A stretch of 64,000 nucleotides of DNA from Hyphomicrobium sp. (GTDB taxonomy: Bacteria; Pseudomonadota; Alphaproteobacteria; Rhizobiales; Hyphomicrobiaceae), in the NCBI GenBank assembly GCA_022844105.1, contig JALHMJ010000001.1, positions 447,264 to 511,263 of the forward strand. The letters run 5' to 3'. Within the stretch, counting starts at the first letter, position 1; each line of letters opens with the position of its first letter. Positions 1 through 10,776 of the stretch are shown here, in pieces. The notes below the pieces were generated by a model that was given only the letters and a program-made list of their open reading frames with translations, ran no database searches and was not told the DNA's origin. The position numbers were made by a program, and so were the translations under genes.

Positions 1-587
1 GCAAAGCGGAACGAAACGTACGTGAGATCGCTGCCGCCGAGGTTGGCGCCCGCGAGATTGGCGCCTTCCATTTCGGTGCGAAAAAGATTTTCGATGAACC
101 CGGTCTTGCCAAATGGCGCGAGTGTCGCGCCCTCAAGATTGGCACCGGAGAGATCGACGCGTCCAAATTGTCCGAACACCTTCGCGCCCTTGAGATCCGC
201 GCCGATGAACGTGGGCGGCGGCTCGGCCCCGGGCTGACGGCCGGCCGACGTTGCAGGCCGCAGCAAGCTTGCGCCCGAGAGATTGGCGCCGTCGAAGCGG
301 GTTCCGATTATGACGGCGCGATCGAGGTTTGCGGACGATAGATCGGCGCCGGACAAGTTGGAGCCTGAGAGATTGACGCCGAACATCTTTGCATTCACGA
401 ACCGGGTCTTCTTGAAATCGATGAGCGACAGATCGAGACCTTCGAGATCCTTGCCCGACAGATCCGCCGGTCCAGAGCCCCGGAACAGTTGCTCGGTCAC
501 ATCGCGGGCGGTGATGTCGGCAGCATCGACTGTCGCTGAGGCCACGCCTGCCAGTGACAAAGCAGCGACGAGACTAATCCGAAACAT
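1..587 (-). CDS. pentapeptide-repeat protein with N-terminal signal peptide (runs off left edge of window)
   Basis: Reverse strand reads MFRISLVAALSLAGVASATVDAADITARDVTEQLFRGSGPADLSGKDLEGLDLSLIDFKKTRF...GVNLSGSNLSGADLSSANLDRAVIIGTRFDGANLSGASLL...; A(D/N)LxG(A) pentapeptide periodicity; no stop before position 1 (absent from ORF track because it is open at the edge). Confidence 0.85.
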   Translation of the reverse strand, partial: MFRISLVAALSLAGVASATVDAADITARDVTEQLFRGSGPADLSGKDLEGLDLSLIDFKKTRFVNAKMFGVNLSGSNLSGADLSSANLDRAVIIGTRFDGANLSGASLLRPATSAGRQPGAEPPPTFIGADLKGAKVFGQFGRVDLSGANLEGATLAPFGKTGFIENLFRTEMEGANLAGANLGGSDLTYVSFRF

Positions 588-609
588 GCGGTTCTCCGGA
601 ACCAGAAGA

Positions 610-1101
610 TCAAACACAAGCGTTGCTCAGCATTGCCAGGGCCTTGCGAACGGCGGCCACGCGGACCTGCCGGCGGCCGATATCACCGAAACGGCATGTT
701 TCGTCTACGGTCGGATAACCCTTCCGGGCCACCGCCAAATGCACGAGTCCGACTGGCTTTGTTGCCGTTGCCCCACCGGGACCGGCGATGCCGGTGACCG
801 AGACCGCGATGTCGGCAACGGAATGGCTGAGGGCGCCTTCGGCCATGGCCACGGCCACGGCGCGGCTGACCGCGCCTTCGGCTTCGATGAGGCCACGGTC
901 GACGCCGAGTGAAGCGGCTTTGGCTGCATTCGAGTAGGTTATGAAGCCGCGATCGAGAACCGCAGAGGAACCGGCCACGTCCGTGATTGCGGCGGCGACG
1001 AGACCACCGGTACAACTCTCGGCGGTGGCCAATTTCAGCCCCGCGGCGCGCATCACCGACACCAGTTCCGCGGCGCTGTTGAGCACATCATCGGGGAGCA
1101 T
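610..1101 (-). CDS. CinA C-terminal domain protein (nicotinamide-nucleotide amidohydrolase family)
   Basis: LATAESCTGGLVAAAITDVAGSSAVLDRGFITYSNAAK...VSVTGIAGPGGATATKPVGLVHLAVA is the CinA-C/PncC signature. Confidence 0.9.
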   Translation of the reverse strand: MLPDDVLNSAAELVSVMRAAGLKLATAESCTGGLVAAAITDVAGSSAVLDRGFITYSNAAKAASLGVDRGLIEAEGAVSRAVAVAMAEGALSHSVADIAVSVTGIAGPGGATATKPVGLVHLAVARKGYPTVDETCRFGDIGRRQVRVAAVRKALAMLSNACV

Positions 1102-1114
1102 CGAGGCCGCACTC

Positions 1115-1152
1115 CAAAAACAAAAGGCCGGCGCCCAAGGAAGGCACCGGCC
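1115..1152 (-). terminator. putative rho-independent terminator downstream of the MarR-family gene
   Basis: GGCCGG...CCGGCC hairpin followed on the minus strand by TTTTGTTTTT. Confidence 0.65.
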
Positions 1153-1186
1153 AGAGTGTAGTCCCGGCCTAGGGCGCGAGCAAAAC

Positions 1187-1675
1187 TTACGAGGCCACCA
1201 ATTTTTCAGCGTGCTTCAAAAGCACGTCGAGTGTGGCGCGAGAATCTGTACCCATAACCGCTATGGCGTGGCTCTGCGCGTTCTGCCAGACCGGAAAGGC
1301 ATCCCGCAGAACGCCTTGGCCCTTCGGTGTCAGGTGAAGTCCGCGACCCCGACGACCTGCCGGCGGATCCATAATGATGAGGCCCAGCGCGAGTAGCCGC
1401 TTCAGGTTGCGCGAGAGGGTCGATTTTTCTATGTCGAGCTCGTGTCCGATCTCGACGGCGGTGATGCCATCGCGGGCCGCAAGCTGAGCCAACAGCGTAT
1501 ACTGGCTCGCCGTTATACCAAGCGGGCGCATCGCGTCGTCATAAACGCGCGTGATAATCCGAGATAACTGGCGCACACGGGTGGCCAAACAGGACGACGC
1601 CGTAGTCTCGGCAATATCGGCCATGTTGGCGGGCTCTTTGGCCGCGCGATCGACGGGCTGGGTCATAATATTCAT
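1187..1675 (-). CDS. MarR family winged-helix transcriptional regulator
   Basis: GITASQYTLLAQLAARDGITAVEIGHELDIEKSTLSRNLKRLLALGLI...GRRGRGLHLTPKGQ is a typical MarR wHTH. Confidence 0.88.
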   Translation of the reverse strand: MNIMTQPVDRAAKEPANMADIAETTASSCLATRVRQLSRIITRVYDDAMRPLGITASQYTLLAQLAARDGITAVEIGHELDIEKSTLSRNLKRLLALGLIIMDPPAGRRGRGLHLTPKGQGVLRDAFPVWQNAQSHAIAVMGTDSRATLDVLLKHAEKLVAS

Positions 1676-1789
1676 TGCATCGCCTCTAAGCGGGTCGGTC
1701 TGATGATCTGGACGTCTTTTTGATCATACAACTGCTATGGCGGGTGTGCCGCGATTCTGCCAGGGGGGTCAATGTCGCGGGGGGTTGGG

Positions 1790-2977
1790 TTAGGTGGACC
1801 CGGCTGTGAACGGAAGGAGAACAAGAGCGCTCGCCATGGCCACGATGCCCTCTCGCCGGCCGACGGCGCCGAGTTCCTCCGTTGTCGTTGCCTTGACCCC
1901 GACCCTGTCCGGGGCGATCCCCAGAATGGCGGCGACGCGGGCCTGCATCGCCGTACGATGGGGGCCGATGCGCGGCGCTTCAGCCAGGATGGTCACGTCG
2001 ACATTGACAATACGGCCACCGCGATGACGAAGCCGACGGACGGCGTCCTCTAAAAACAGGTGCGATGCGGCACCCTTCCATTGCGGGTCAGAGGGAGGAA
2101 AGTGCTGGCCGATATCGCCATCGCCCAGGGTGCCGAGAAGCGCATCGGTCAGCGCGTGCAGGGCGACGTCAGCATCGGAATGGCCTTCGAGCTTGTGTGT
2201 GTGCGGGATTTCAACTCCGCATAGCCAGACGCTAGATCCAGCAGCGAAGCGGTGAACGTCAAAGCCGGTGCCGATGCGCGGTTCCATCACTGTCTCTGTT
2301 TCAATTTTGCGGCGGGCGGCGTCAACATCGGCCGCCGTTGTGATCTTGATATTGGCGGGCGCGCCTTCGACGAGAGCCACGGACAGACCGGCCCATTCGG
2401 CGATGGATGCGTCGTCGGTGAACTGGTCCAGTCCGGAGTGAGCCGCTCTGTCGTGGGCAGCCAGGATATCGGTGAAACGGAAGCCTTGTGGTGTTTGCGC
2501 AAGCCACAGACCTGCGCGGGGCACGGTGCCGGCGATCAGGCCGCCAGGGCGCTCGCGCTTCAAGGTATCGGCGACGGCGAGTGCGGGAATTGCGCCGGAA
2601 TGGCTTGCCAGGGCCGCGATCACACGGTCGATAACAGGGTGGTCAATAAACGGACGCGCCGCATCATGGATGAGGACGATGTCGGGAGTTTCGGCGGCAA
2701 GGGCCGCCAACCCGGCGTGGACGCTTGCCTGACGCGATGCGCCACCGACCACCGGGGGCGCCAGTTTGGCTGCGGTGTGTGGCGCGCTCGCGCTGTAGAG
2801 ATCCGCATCGTCGGCATGAATTACAGGCAATATGCGGGTTATGCCGGGATGGTTGGAGAACGCTGCAATAGTCCGCGATAGGACGGTGTCGGCCCCAAGT
2901 TGGAGATATTGTTTGGGGACGTCCGACTTTGCCCGGTTACCGCGTCCGGCGGCGACAATGAGGGCAGCGATGCGCAC
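1790..2977 (-). CDS. ispDF: bifunctional IspD/IspF (MEP cytidylyltransferase / MECDP synthase)
   Basis: IspD N-terminal AALIVAAGRGNRAKSDVPKQYLQLG and IspF C-terminal GTGFDVHRFAAGSSVWLCGVEIPHTHKLEGHSDADVALHALTDALLG in one frame; GTG start at 2977 preferred to the longer ORF start at 3181. Confidence 0.95.
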   Translation of the reverse strand: MRIAALIVAAGRGNRAKSDVPKQYLQLGADTVLSRTIAAFSNHPGITRILPVIHADDADLYSASAPHTAAKLAPPVVGGASRQASVHAGLAALAAETPDIVLIHDAARPFIDHPVIDRVIAALASHSGAIPALAVADTLKRERPGGLIAGTVPRAGLWLAQTPQGFRFTDILAAHDRAAHSGLDQFTDDASIAEWAGLSVALVEGAPANIKITTAADVDAARRKIETETVMEPRIGTGFDVHRFAAGSSVWLCGVEIPHTHKLEGHSDADVALHALTDALLGTLGDGDIGQHFPPSDPQWKGAASHLFLEDAVRRLRHRGGRIVNVDVTILAEAPRIGPHRTAMQARVAAILGIAPDRVGVKATTTEELGAVGRREGIVAMASALVLLPFTAGST

Positions 2978-3168
2978 CGGCGGTTGCTCCTTGGACGCTC
3001 TTTCGGTTCCGTTGATCCATAGCCTTCCCGGTCTTATCGCCGCAATTGCACATCCGCGTTGACGCTTGCGAAAAGGTTGGGCAAACCGTATGGTGCCCAA
3101 CTTGAGGGCACATTTCATTTCTGCACAAAAAGTGTCCAAACTGTTCGCGAGCTTGAGGGGAGCCGTCT

Positions 3169-4176
3169 TTGAAGGCGACATTGTCGATCGCTAGCATTGC
3201 GCCACGCAACAACGTGTTTCTGGCGCCCATGACTGGCGTATCCGACTTACCTTTCCGAACGTTAGCACATGAACTTGGTGCGGGCTTGGTCGTTTCCGAA
3301 ATGGTCGCCAGTGCGGAGCTGATCGCGCAACGCGCCGATGTGCGACGGCGAGCCGAAGGTGGCGATCTTACACCGCATGTCATACAACTTGTTGGTTGTG
3401 ATGTACAACATATGGCGGAAGGTGCCCGGATCGCCGAAGCCGAGGGTGCCCACATCATCGACATCAATATGGGGTGCCCCACACGTGAAGTGACCGGCAA
3501 AGCGTCGGGCAGCGCGCTGATGCGCGATCTCAGTCATGCGCTCAGTCTCATCGAAGCCGTTGTCGGAGCGGTGAAGGTTCCCGTCACCTTGAAAATGCGG
3601 CTCGGCTGGGACGACGCGACACGCAATGCGCCGGAACTCGCCCGCCGGGCGGAAGAGGCAGGCATTCAGTTGGTGACGGTGCATGGCCGGACGCGCAACC
3701 AGTTCTTCAAGGGACGCGTCGACTGGAATTTCGTCGGACAGGTGAAGAAAGCCGTGTCCATTCCCGTCATCGTCAACGGTGACATCGTTTCGGTGAGTGA
3801 TGCTCTGAGCGCGCTCGCGCAGTCAGGCGCTGACGGCGTCATGATCGGCCGCGGAGCCTACGGTGCGCCATGGATGCCGGGTCGCATCGCCACAGCGCTT
3901 GCGACCGGAGTTGATCCGGGCGCTCCTCCGATCGGTGTCCAGCGCCGCATCGCCAAAGAGCATGTGGCGGCAATGCTCGACCATTATGGCGCTTTCGTTG
4001 GGCTCAGAAACGCGCGCAAGCATATCGGCTGGTATCTCGCGACGAGTGGACTACCAGACGTCGCGGTGAAGCGCTGGCGGGCTCAGCTGTGCACCGATGA
4101 CAACGCGGCGTCCGTCCTGAGCGGGCTTGAAAACGCCTATGCGGATGCGGCAGAGAGCCGGAGGCTGGCCGCATGA
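3169..4176 (+). CDS. dusB: tRNA-dihydrouridine synthase (DusB / NifR3)
   Basis: [30 protein letters not shown]...[23 protein letters not shown]...[21 protein letters not shown] start; directly upstream of ntrB as in many alphaproteobacteria. Confidence 0.95.
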   Translation: MKATLSIASIAPRNNVFLAPMTGVSDLPFRTLAHELGAGLVVSEMVASAELIAQRADVRRRAEGGDLTPHVIQLVGCDVQHMAEGARIAEAEGAHIIDINMGCPTREVTGKASGSALMRDLSHALSLIEAVVGAVKVPVTLKMRLGWDDATRNAPELARRAEEAGIQLVTVHGRTRNQFFKGRVDWNFVGQVKKAVSIPVIVNGDIVSVSDALSALAQSGADGVMIGRGAYGAPWMPGRIATALATGVDPGAPPIGVQRRIAKEHVAAMLDHYGAFVGLRNARKHIGWYLATSGLPDVAVKRWRAQLCTDDNAASVLSGLENAYADAAESRRLAA

Positions 4177-5321
4177 CGCCTCCCGCCGAAGCGCGCTCAC
4201 CAAAGGACAAGGGCGATGATCGCCCAATCGAACTCGACCTGCTGCTCTATGCGCTGCCGTATCCGATCTTCGTGCTGGCGCCGGACAATCGCATCGTCTT
4301 TGCCAGTGCGGCGGCCGAAACTTTTCTTTCGTTGAGCATCGCTGTGTTGAAGCGGCAAACGCTGGACGAATTGCTGGCCTTTGGAAGTCCGCTGTTTCCC
4401 CTGCTCGATCAAGTTCGCCGTTCGGGTGCGACCGTGAACGAGTACGGCGTGGAAATGCACTCGCCGAAATTCCTGATGCCGAAGCTCGTCGATGTGCACG
4501 CCGGGCCTTTTCCCGAGCGCCCCGGCCACATCCTGCTCATGATCCAGCAGCGCAACATGGCGCAGATGATCGAGCGTCAGTTTACCCACCGGGCCGCGGC
4601 GCGCACGGTGTCGGGAATGGCTGCCGTTCTGGCCCACGAAATCAAGAACCCGCTGTCGGGCATTCGTGGGGCCGCGCAACTCTTGGAGCCGGCGCTGTCG
4701 GACGACGACCGCGCTCTGACGCAGCTGATCTGCGCGGAGACAGACCGCATCCGCAATCTCGTCGATCGCATGGAAGTTTTCGGCGACGAGCGGCCGCTGG
4801 CGAAAGAAGCGGTCAACATTCACGATGTTCTCAATCACGTCCGGCGTCTGGCCGAAACCGGGTTTGCGCGCGGGGTCCGCTTCATCGAGGATTACGATCC
4901 CTCACTGCCGCACGTGCCCGGCAACCGCGATAAACTAGTGCAGGCATTCCTTAATCTTGTGAAGAACGCTGCGGAAGCTGCATCCGACAGCGCCGATCAC
5001 GGCCGCATCGTGCTGACGACAAAATTCCGGCCGGGCGTGCGCCTGTCGGTGCCGGGCTCCAGTTCGCGGGTCAGCCTGCCTCTGCTGATCCAGGTGGAAG
5101 ACAACGGCACCGGCGTGCCCGACCATCTGAGGCCCCACCTGTTCGATCCGTTCGTTACGACCAAGCACAACGGGACCGGGCTCGGCCTGGCTCTTGTCGC
5201 CAAGATCATCGGCGATCACGGCGGCATCATCGAATACGACAGCGAGCCGCGCCGGACGGTGTTCCGCGTCCTTCTGCCGATGCAGGAGCGCAAGCGTGGC
5301 GACCTAGACCCAGGAGAATAG
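4173..5321 (+). CDS. ntrB: nitrogen regulation sensor histidine kinase NtrB
   Basis: PAS then [21 protein letters not shown]-box and HATPase [38 protein letters not shown] overlap with dusB. Confidence 0.95.
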   Translation: MTPPAEARSPKDKGDDRPIELDLLLYALPYPIFVLAPDNRIVFASAAAETFLSLSIAVLKRQTLDELLAFGSPLFPLLDQVRRSGATVNEYGVEMHSPKFLMPKLVDVHAGPFPERPGHILLMIQQRNMAQMIERQFTHRAAARTVSGMAAVLAHEIKNPLSGIRGAAQLLEPALSDDDRALTQLICAETDRIRNLVDRMEVFGDERPLAKEAVNIHDVLNHVRRLAETGFARGVRFIEDYDPSLPHVPGNRDKLVQAFLNLVKNAAEAASDSADHGRIVLTTKFRPGVRLSVPGSSSRVSLPLLIQVEDNGTGVPDHLRPHLFDPFVTTKHNGTGLGLALVAKIIGDHGGIIEYDSEPRRTVFRVLLPMQERKRGDLDPGE

Positions 5322-5326
5322 AACCA

Positions 5327-6772
5327 ATGGCGCGTGGAACGATCCTGATCGCCGACGATGATACGGCTATTCGCACGGTGCTCAATCAGGCACTGGCGCG
5401 GGCCGGATATGCGCCGCGCGCAACCGGCAACGCGGCGACGCTTTGGCGCTGGGTCAGTCAGGGCGAGGGCGACGTCGTCATCACTGATGTTGTCATGCCC
5501 GACGAGAACGCGTTCGATCTCATCCCGCGTATCAAAAAGCTGCGGCCCGATCTGCCGATCATTGTCATGAGCGCGCAAAATACACTCATGACCGCGCTCA
5601 CGGCGGCGGAGAAGGGCGCTTATGAATATTTGCCCAAGCCGTTCGATCTGGCGGAGGTCGTGTCCGTCGTCTCGCGCGCACTTGCATCACCCGGCCGTAA
5701 GCCGCAGCGCGGCCCGGAGACAACGGACGGCGAAGACCTGCCGCTGATCGGGCGCTCGCCGGCGATGCAGGATATCTACCGTGCGCTGGCCCGTCTGACG
5801 CAGACGGAACTGACCATCATGATCACGGGTGAGAGCGGAACGGGCAAGGAGCTCGTCGCCCGCGTGCTGCACGACCATGGCAAGCGGCGGACAGGTCCGT
5901 TCGTGGCAATCAACATGGCGGCAATCCCGCGCGAGCTGATCGAGAGTGAGCTGTTCGGGCATGAGAAGGGCGCCTTCACGGGTGCGCAAGCGCGCACCCA
6001 AGGCCGGTTCGAGCAGGCCGAGGGTGGCACGCTGTTCCTCGATGAGATCGGCGACATGCCGCTCGAGGCGCAGACCCGGCTGCTGCGCGTTCTCCAGCAG
6101 GGAGAGTACACGACTGTCGGCGGACGCACCCCGATCCGGACCAACGTGCGCATCATCGCGGCGACGCATCGCGACCTGCGCTTGCAAATCCAGCAGGGTC
6201 TCTTCCGCGAAGATTTGTTCTATCGACTGAACGTCGTGCCGCTGCGCCTGCCGCCGCTGCGCGAGCGCACCGAGGACATCGGCGATTTGACGCGACACTT
6301 TCTTCGGATGGCGGCACGCGAGGGGCTCGGCCAGAAGTCGATCGAGCAGTCGGCCATCGACCGGCTGAAGCAGCATCCTTGGCCCGGTAACGTGCGCGAA
6401 CTGGAAAACTTTGTCCGCCGGGTCGCTGCTTTGCACACGCAGGATCTCATCTCGGCGCCGATCATCGAGCAGGAACTCGCCGAGGCGATCCCGGCGCGGA
6501 TGCCAGCCACGTCGGCCAACACCAAAGACCTGTCGGAGCTGGTCGAGCGCCACCTCGCCGGCTATTTCGCCGAATTCGGAAACGAGCTGCCTCCGGCCGG
6601 CCTCTATGATCGGATTATCCGGCAGGTGGAATATCCGCTGCTGTCGGCAGCGCTTGCGGCGACGCGAGGCAATCAGATCCGGGCGGCCGAACTGCTTGGC
6701 CTCAATCGCAATACTCTCCGGAGCCGGATCAAAGAGTTGAACATTAAGGTGTTCCGGACGCCTTTGGTCTGA
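5327..6772 (+). CDS. ntrC: nitrogen regulation response regulator NtrC
   Basis: REC + AAA+ ([21 protein letters not shown]) + Fis-type HTH ([20 protein letters not shown]). Confidence 0.96.
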   Translation: MARGTILIADDDTAIRTVLNQALARAGYAPRATGNAATLWRWVSQGEGDVVITDVVMPDENAFDLIPRIKKLRPDLPIIVMSAQNTLMTALTAAEKGAYEYLPKPFDLAEVVSVVSRALASPGRKPQRGPETTDGEDLPLIGRSPAMQDIYRALARLTQTELTIMITGESGTGKELVARVLHDHGKRRTGPFVAINMAAIPRELIESELFGHEKGAFTGAQARTQGRFEQAEGGTLFLDEIGDMPLEAQTRLLRVLQQGEYTTVGGRTPIRTNVRIIAATHRDLRLQIQQGLFREDLFYRLNVVPLRLPPLRERTEDIGDLTRHFLRMAAREGLGQKSIEQSAIDRLKQHPWPGNVRELENFVRRVAALHTQDLISAPIIEQELAEAIPARMPATSANTKDLSELVERHLAGYFAEFGNELPPAGLYDRIIRQVEYPLLSAALAATRGNQIRAAELLGLNRNTLRSRIKELNIKVFRTPLV

Positions 6773-6916
6773 GGATTGGCGACGGAAAAGAAACGGCAAC
6801 TGATTTGTCGTTGACGATTTTGTCGCGAAAATGTCACAGTTGGCTGGTTCATGTGACTAGCGCGCTGCACCTTTGATGGTCGGCGTTGCGCGCTTGCCTC
6901 TCCAAGTCCGATCTGA

Positions 6917-9328
6917 GTGCCGTCGGGTACACAGCCATCGGGCATCTCAACAGCGACGAGAGATCGGGCCCCTCGCGGTCAGGCTTCCGGACGCCCGTGG
7001 CGAATGACCAGCGCAATGGTGGCAGAGAAACTCAAAGCCGTGTTCTTGAACGCGCTCGGGCCTTCGCGAGCGCCGTCGCTCGAGGCCGGTGACCGGGCGT
7101 TCTCCATCGGACTCATTACCGTTGTTCTGTCGGTCGTCTCGGGCTTTGCGACATTTCTCATTTTAACCGGGCTTACGCCGATCACGCCGCGCGATGACAT
7201 CGTGCTGGCCGCGTTGCTGGTCAACATTGCTCTGATCATCGCGATGATCGCGCTGCTCGTCTGGCATGGCATCGAGCTTTGGCGAGCCTGGCGGGCGCAG
7301 ATCCCCGGTGCGCGCCTGCATGTGCGCATCGTTGGATTGTTTTCCATCATCGCAGCCCTACCGGCGATCCTGCTGGCGGTCGCGGCGACCACGACTTTTT
7401 CGCGCGCCATCGACAGTTGGTTCACCGCTCGCGCGCGGGCGATCATCGAGAACTCGATGGAAGTCGCCCAATCTTATCTGCAGGAGCACGGCGCGGTGAT
7501 CCGCACCGATGTCGCCAACATGGCGCGCGATATCGATGCGGCGGCCAATGATGTCGTCGACAATCCGCAAGCATTAAAGCAGCTCATGATTGCGCAAGCC
7601 GGATTGCGTGAACTGGCGAGCGCTTATCTGGTATCGCCGAACGGACAGCTGCTCGTATCGGCCTTCGATGACGAAAAAGAAACGTTCGCCAGCCCGCCAC
7701 CGGCTGCCATCGCCGAGGCTGAAAAGGGCCAGATCGCGATTATCAAATCGTTGGAACGGGCCCGCGTCGCGGCGTTGGCGCGGCTGCAGCGCTTTCCGGG
7801 TCAATATCTGCTCGTGACACGGGCGGTCAGCGCCAAGGTCATGGCGTACCTGAAGCGTACCGAGCAGAGTGTCGACGAATACAATCGGCTGCGGCGGGCG
7901 CGCGGCGGGCTTAAGCTCGCGCACGGGCTCATGTACACCATGATCTCGATGACGGCGCTCTTGGCTGCCATCTGGACGGGATTGTGGTTCGCTGGCCGGT
8001 TCGTGGCGCCGATCCGTCGCCTCATCGCCGGGGCGCGCGAAGTTTCGACCGGCAACCTTGATGTTGAGTTGCCTGAGCGGCGCGGCGAAGGCGACTTGCG
8101 GCGTCTGTCGAGCACGTTCAACACCATGACGCGCGAATTGAAACATCAGCGCGATGCCCTGGTGACAACCAACGCGCAGCTGTCGGAGCGGACAAGCTTC
8201 ATCGAAGCGGTGCTGGCAGGTGTTTCATCGGGCATCATCGGGCTGGATGCCGAACGCCGGATCACGCTCATCTCGCCGTCGGCGCAGAGGCTGCTTGATT
8301 GCCATGAAGAAGACGTGGTGGGGCAGCCGATCGCAGAAGTGCTGCCGGAGTTCAGCCCAGTTCTTGAACGCCACCAGGAGCCCTCGATCAAAGCCAAGGG
8401 GGCGGTTGAAGTGCGCCGCGTGGTGGGCAACGACGAACGCACATTCTCGGCGCGCGTCACCGACGAAGAGGCGCAAGGCGGTTCGGTCGGTTCGGTGATG
8501 ACGTTTGATGATATTTCGGAGCTTGTGGCAGCCCAGCGCACGTCGGCGTGGGGAGATGTGGCGCGCCGCATTGCGCACGAGATCAAAAATCCGCTGACAC
8601 CGATCATCCTGTCGGCGGAGCGCATCCGGCGCAAATATGGAAAAATGATCGTCGAAGACCGTGAAACCTTCGATAAATTGACGGCGACCATCGAGCGTCA
8701 GGCCGGCGACATCAAAACGATGGTTGACGAGTTCGCGGCGTTCGCGCGGGTTCCCAAACCCGTCATGGAGAAGGGCGATTTGCGCGATGCGGTGCAGGAA
8801 TCCGTCATTCTGTTTCGCGAAGGCCATCCCGAACTTGGCTACGATCTCGTCATGCCCAACGATCCGGTCACGACGCTTTTCGACCGGCGGCTCATCACGC
8901 AGGCAGTGACCAACCTCGTCAAGAACGCGACCGAAGCGGTCGAAAGCGCGGTGCAGGCCGGCCAGATCGCGAAAGGCCGCGTCGAGACGGTGCTGCGGGT
9001 CTCATCCGAGCGGATCGAGATCGAGGTGATCGACAACGGCATCGGGCTGCCGAAGCAGAATCGTTCCCGCTTGCTCGAACCCTACGTCACGACCAAGGGT
9101 TCGAAGGGCACGGGGCTGGGATTGGCCATCGTGCAAAAGATCACCGAACAGCATGGCGGCGCGCTGTCGCTCGACGATGCGCCGCATGCCGCCGACCGAA
9201 CGAGCGGAGCGCTCGTGCGCATCACCATTCCCCGTGACGGCCGCCGCGTCGCACGGAACGAAACCGATGAATTCAACCCTGGTGTTGCGTCAGCCGAAGA
9301 GGCTGCCGCGCGCGCCGTAGTGAATTGA
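6917..9328 (+). CDS. ntrY: sensor histidine kinase NtrY
   Basis: N-terminal TM segments, [34 protein letters not shown]-box, HATPase; between ntrC and ntrX. True start may be internal (e.g. ATG at 7004). Confidence 0.95.
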   Translation: MPSGTQPSGISTATRDRAPRGQASGRPWRMTSAMVAEKLKAVFLNALGPSRAPSLEAGDRAFSIGLITVVLSVVSGFATFLILTGLTPITPRDDIVLAALLVNIALIIAMIALLVWHGIELWRAWRAQIPGARLHVRIVGLFSIIAALPAILLAVAATTTFSRAIDSWFTARARAIIENSMEVAQSYLQEHGAVIRTDVANMARDIDAAANDVVDNPQALKQLMIAQAGLRELASAYLVSPNGQLLVSAFDDEKETFASPPPAAIAEAEKGQIAIIKSLERARVAALARLQRFPGQYLLVTRAVSAKVMAYLKRTEQSVDEYNRLRRARGGLKLAHGLMYTMISMTALLAAIWTGLWFAGRFVAPIRRLIAGAREVSTGNLDVELPERRGEGDLRRLSSTFNTMTRELKHQRDALVTTNAQLSERTSFIEAVLAGVSSGIIGLDAERRITLISPSAQRLLDCHEEDVVGQPIAEVLPEFSPVLERHQEPSIKAKGAVEVRRVVGNDERTFSARVTDEEAQGGSVGSVMTFDDISELVAAQRTSAWGDVARRIAHEIKNPLTPIILSAERIRRKYGKMIVEDRETFDKLTATIERQAGDIKTMVDEFAAFARVPKPVMEKGDLRDAVQESVILFREGHPELGYDLVMPNDPVTTLFDRRLITQAVTNLVKNATEAVESAVQAGQIAKGRVETVLRVSSERIEIEVIDNGIGLPKQNRSRLLEPYVTTKGSKGTGLGLAIVQKITEQHGGALSLDDAPHAADRTSGALVRITIPRDGRRVARNETDEFNPGVASAEEAAARAVVN

Positions 9329-9350
9329 CGACCCGAGAGGAGATGTTTCG

Positions 9351-10745
9351 ATGGCAGCTGATATTCTGATCGTCGACGACGAAGCCGACATTCGCGAGCT
9401 TGTCGCCGGCATTCTTGAAGATGAAGGGCACCGGTCGCGGCTCGCCCGCGACAGCGATGAAGCCCTGCGCGCCATCGAGGAGCGAAGGCCGCATCTGGTC
9501 GTGCTCGACATCTGGCTGCAGGGTAGCCGGCTCGACGGATTGGAAGTGCTATCGGTCATCAAGCGCACCTATCCGGATCTTCCGGTCGTCATCATCTCGG
9601 GTCATGGCAACATCGAGACAGCGGTCACGGCGATTAAACGTGGCGCCTACGACTACATCGAGAAGCCGTTCAAGGCCGACCGGCTTATTCTGGTCGCGCT
9701 GAGAGCGTTGGAAGCGTCGAACTTGAAGCGTGAGGTCAAGGAACTGCGCGAGCGCTCGACGGTGTCGGCCGACATGATCGGCAAATCGGCGGCGGTCAAC
9801 CAGCTCAAGGCGCAGATCGACCGGCTGGCGCCAACCAACAGCCGCATTCTGATCCGGGGCTCGTCGGGCACGGGCAAAGAGCTTTCGGCGCGGGTCATCC
9901 ATGTGAAATCGCGCCGCGCCGATGCGCCGTTCGTCGTACTCAACGCAGCCGCCATGGCTCCCGATCGTGTCGAGGAAGAGCTTTTCGGAACGGAAGATCG
10001 CAGTGGCGGCCCGCGCAAGGTCGGTGCGCTGGAGGAAAGTCACGGCGGCACGCTCTATATCGATGAAGTGGCTGACATGCCGCTTGAGACGCAGGGCAAG
10101 GTGCTGCGCGTTCTGGTCGAGCAGAAGTTTCAGCGTATCGGGGGCTCACAGAAGGTGTCCGTCGATGCGCGCATTATTTCCTCGACCAGCCGCGATCTGG
10201 AGCGGGAAATGGCGGAGGGCCGGTTTCGCGAGGATCTCTATCATCGGCTGAACGTCGTGCCGCTTCGGGTGCCGAGCCTGGCCGAGCGGCGCGAGGATAT
10301 TCCCGATCTGATCCAGTTCTTCATTCTGCAATTGGCGCAAGCATCAGGGTTGGCGCCACGACGGATCGGCGAGGATGCGATCGCGGTCCTGCAGGCGCAC
10401 GACTGGCCCGGCAACGTGCGCGAGTTGAGAAACAATATCGAGCGCCTCATGATCCTCGCCGGCGGCGATCCGAACACGGTCATCACCGCGGAAATGCTGC
10501 CGGAGGAGATTGGCTCCAACGTGCCGCTGCCGGTCAACGGCGGGGCGGAGCATCTGATGTCGCTGCCGCTGCGCGAGGCGCGTGAAATTTTCGAACGCGA
10601 ATATCTGCTGGCGCAGATCAACCGGTTTGGTGGCAATATCTCACGCACTGCGGAGTTCGTCGGCATGGAGCGTTCGGCGCTGCACCGCAAGCTGCGCGCC
10701 CTTGGCGTATCCTCAGACCAGCGCACCGAGGGCCGCCCGGTCTAG
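9351..10745 (+). CDS. ntrX: response regulator NtrX
   Basis: REC ADILIVDDEADIRELVAGILEDEGH, AAA+ GSSGTGKELSARVIH, Fis-like HTH; lacks GAFTGA motif. Confidence 0.95.
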   Translation: MAADILIVDDEADIRELVAGILEDEGHRSRLARDSDEALRAIEERRPHLVVLDIWLQGSRLDGLEVLSVIKRTYPDLPVVIISGHGNIETAVTAIKRGAYDYIEKPFKADRLILVALRALEASNLKREVKELRERSTVSADMIGKSAAVNQLKAQIDRLAPTNSRILIRGSSGTGKELSARVIHVKSRRADAPFVVLNAAAMAPDRVEEELFGTEDRSGGPRKVGALEESHGGTLYIDEVADMPLETQGKVLRVLVEQKFQRIGGSQKVSVDARIISSTSRDLEREMAEGRFREDLYHRLNVVPLRVPSLAERREDIPDLIQFFILQLAQASGLAPRRIGEDAIAVLQAHDWPGNVRELRNNIERLMILAGGDPNTVITAEMLPEEIGSNVPLPVNGGAEHLMSLPLREAREIFEREYLLAQINRFGGNISRTAEFVGMERSALHRKLRALGVSSDQRTEGRPV

Positions 10746-10776
10746 TCGCCTCATTCAATCTGGATGTCGATCGATC

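Noticed and set aside
283-912. 209-aa plus-strand ORF opposite the pentapeptide-repeat and CinA genes
   Set aside because: It overlaps two well-supported minus-strand genes; its peptide is low-complexity antisense of the pentapeptide repeat.
5687-6799. 370-aa minus-strand ORF opposite ntrC
   Set aside because: Shadow ORF antisense to ntrC; no recognisable domain.
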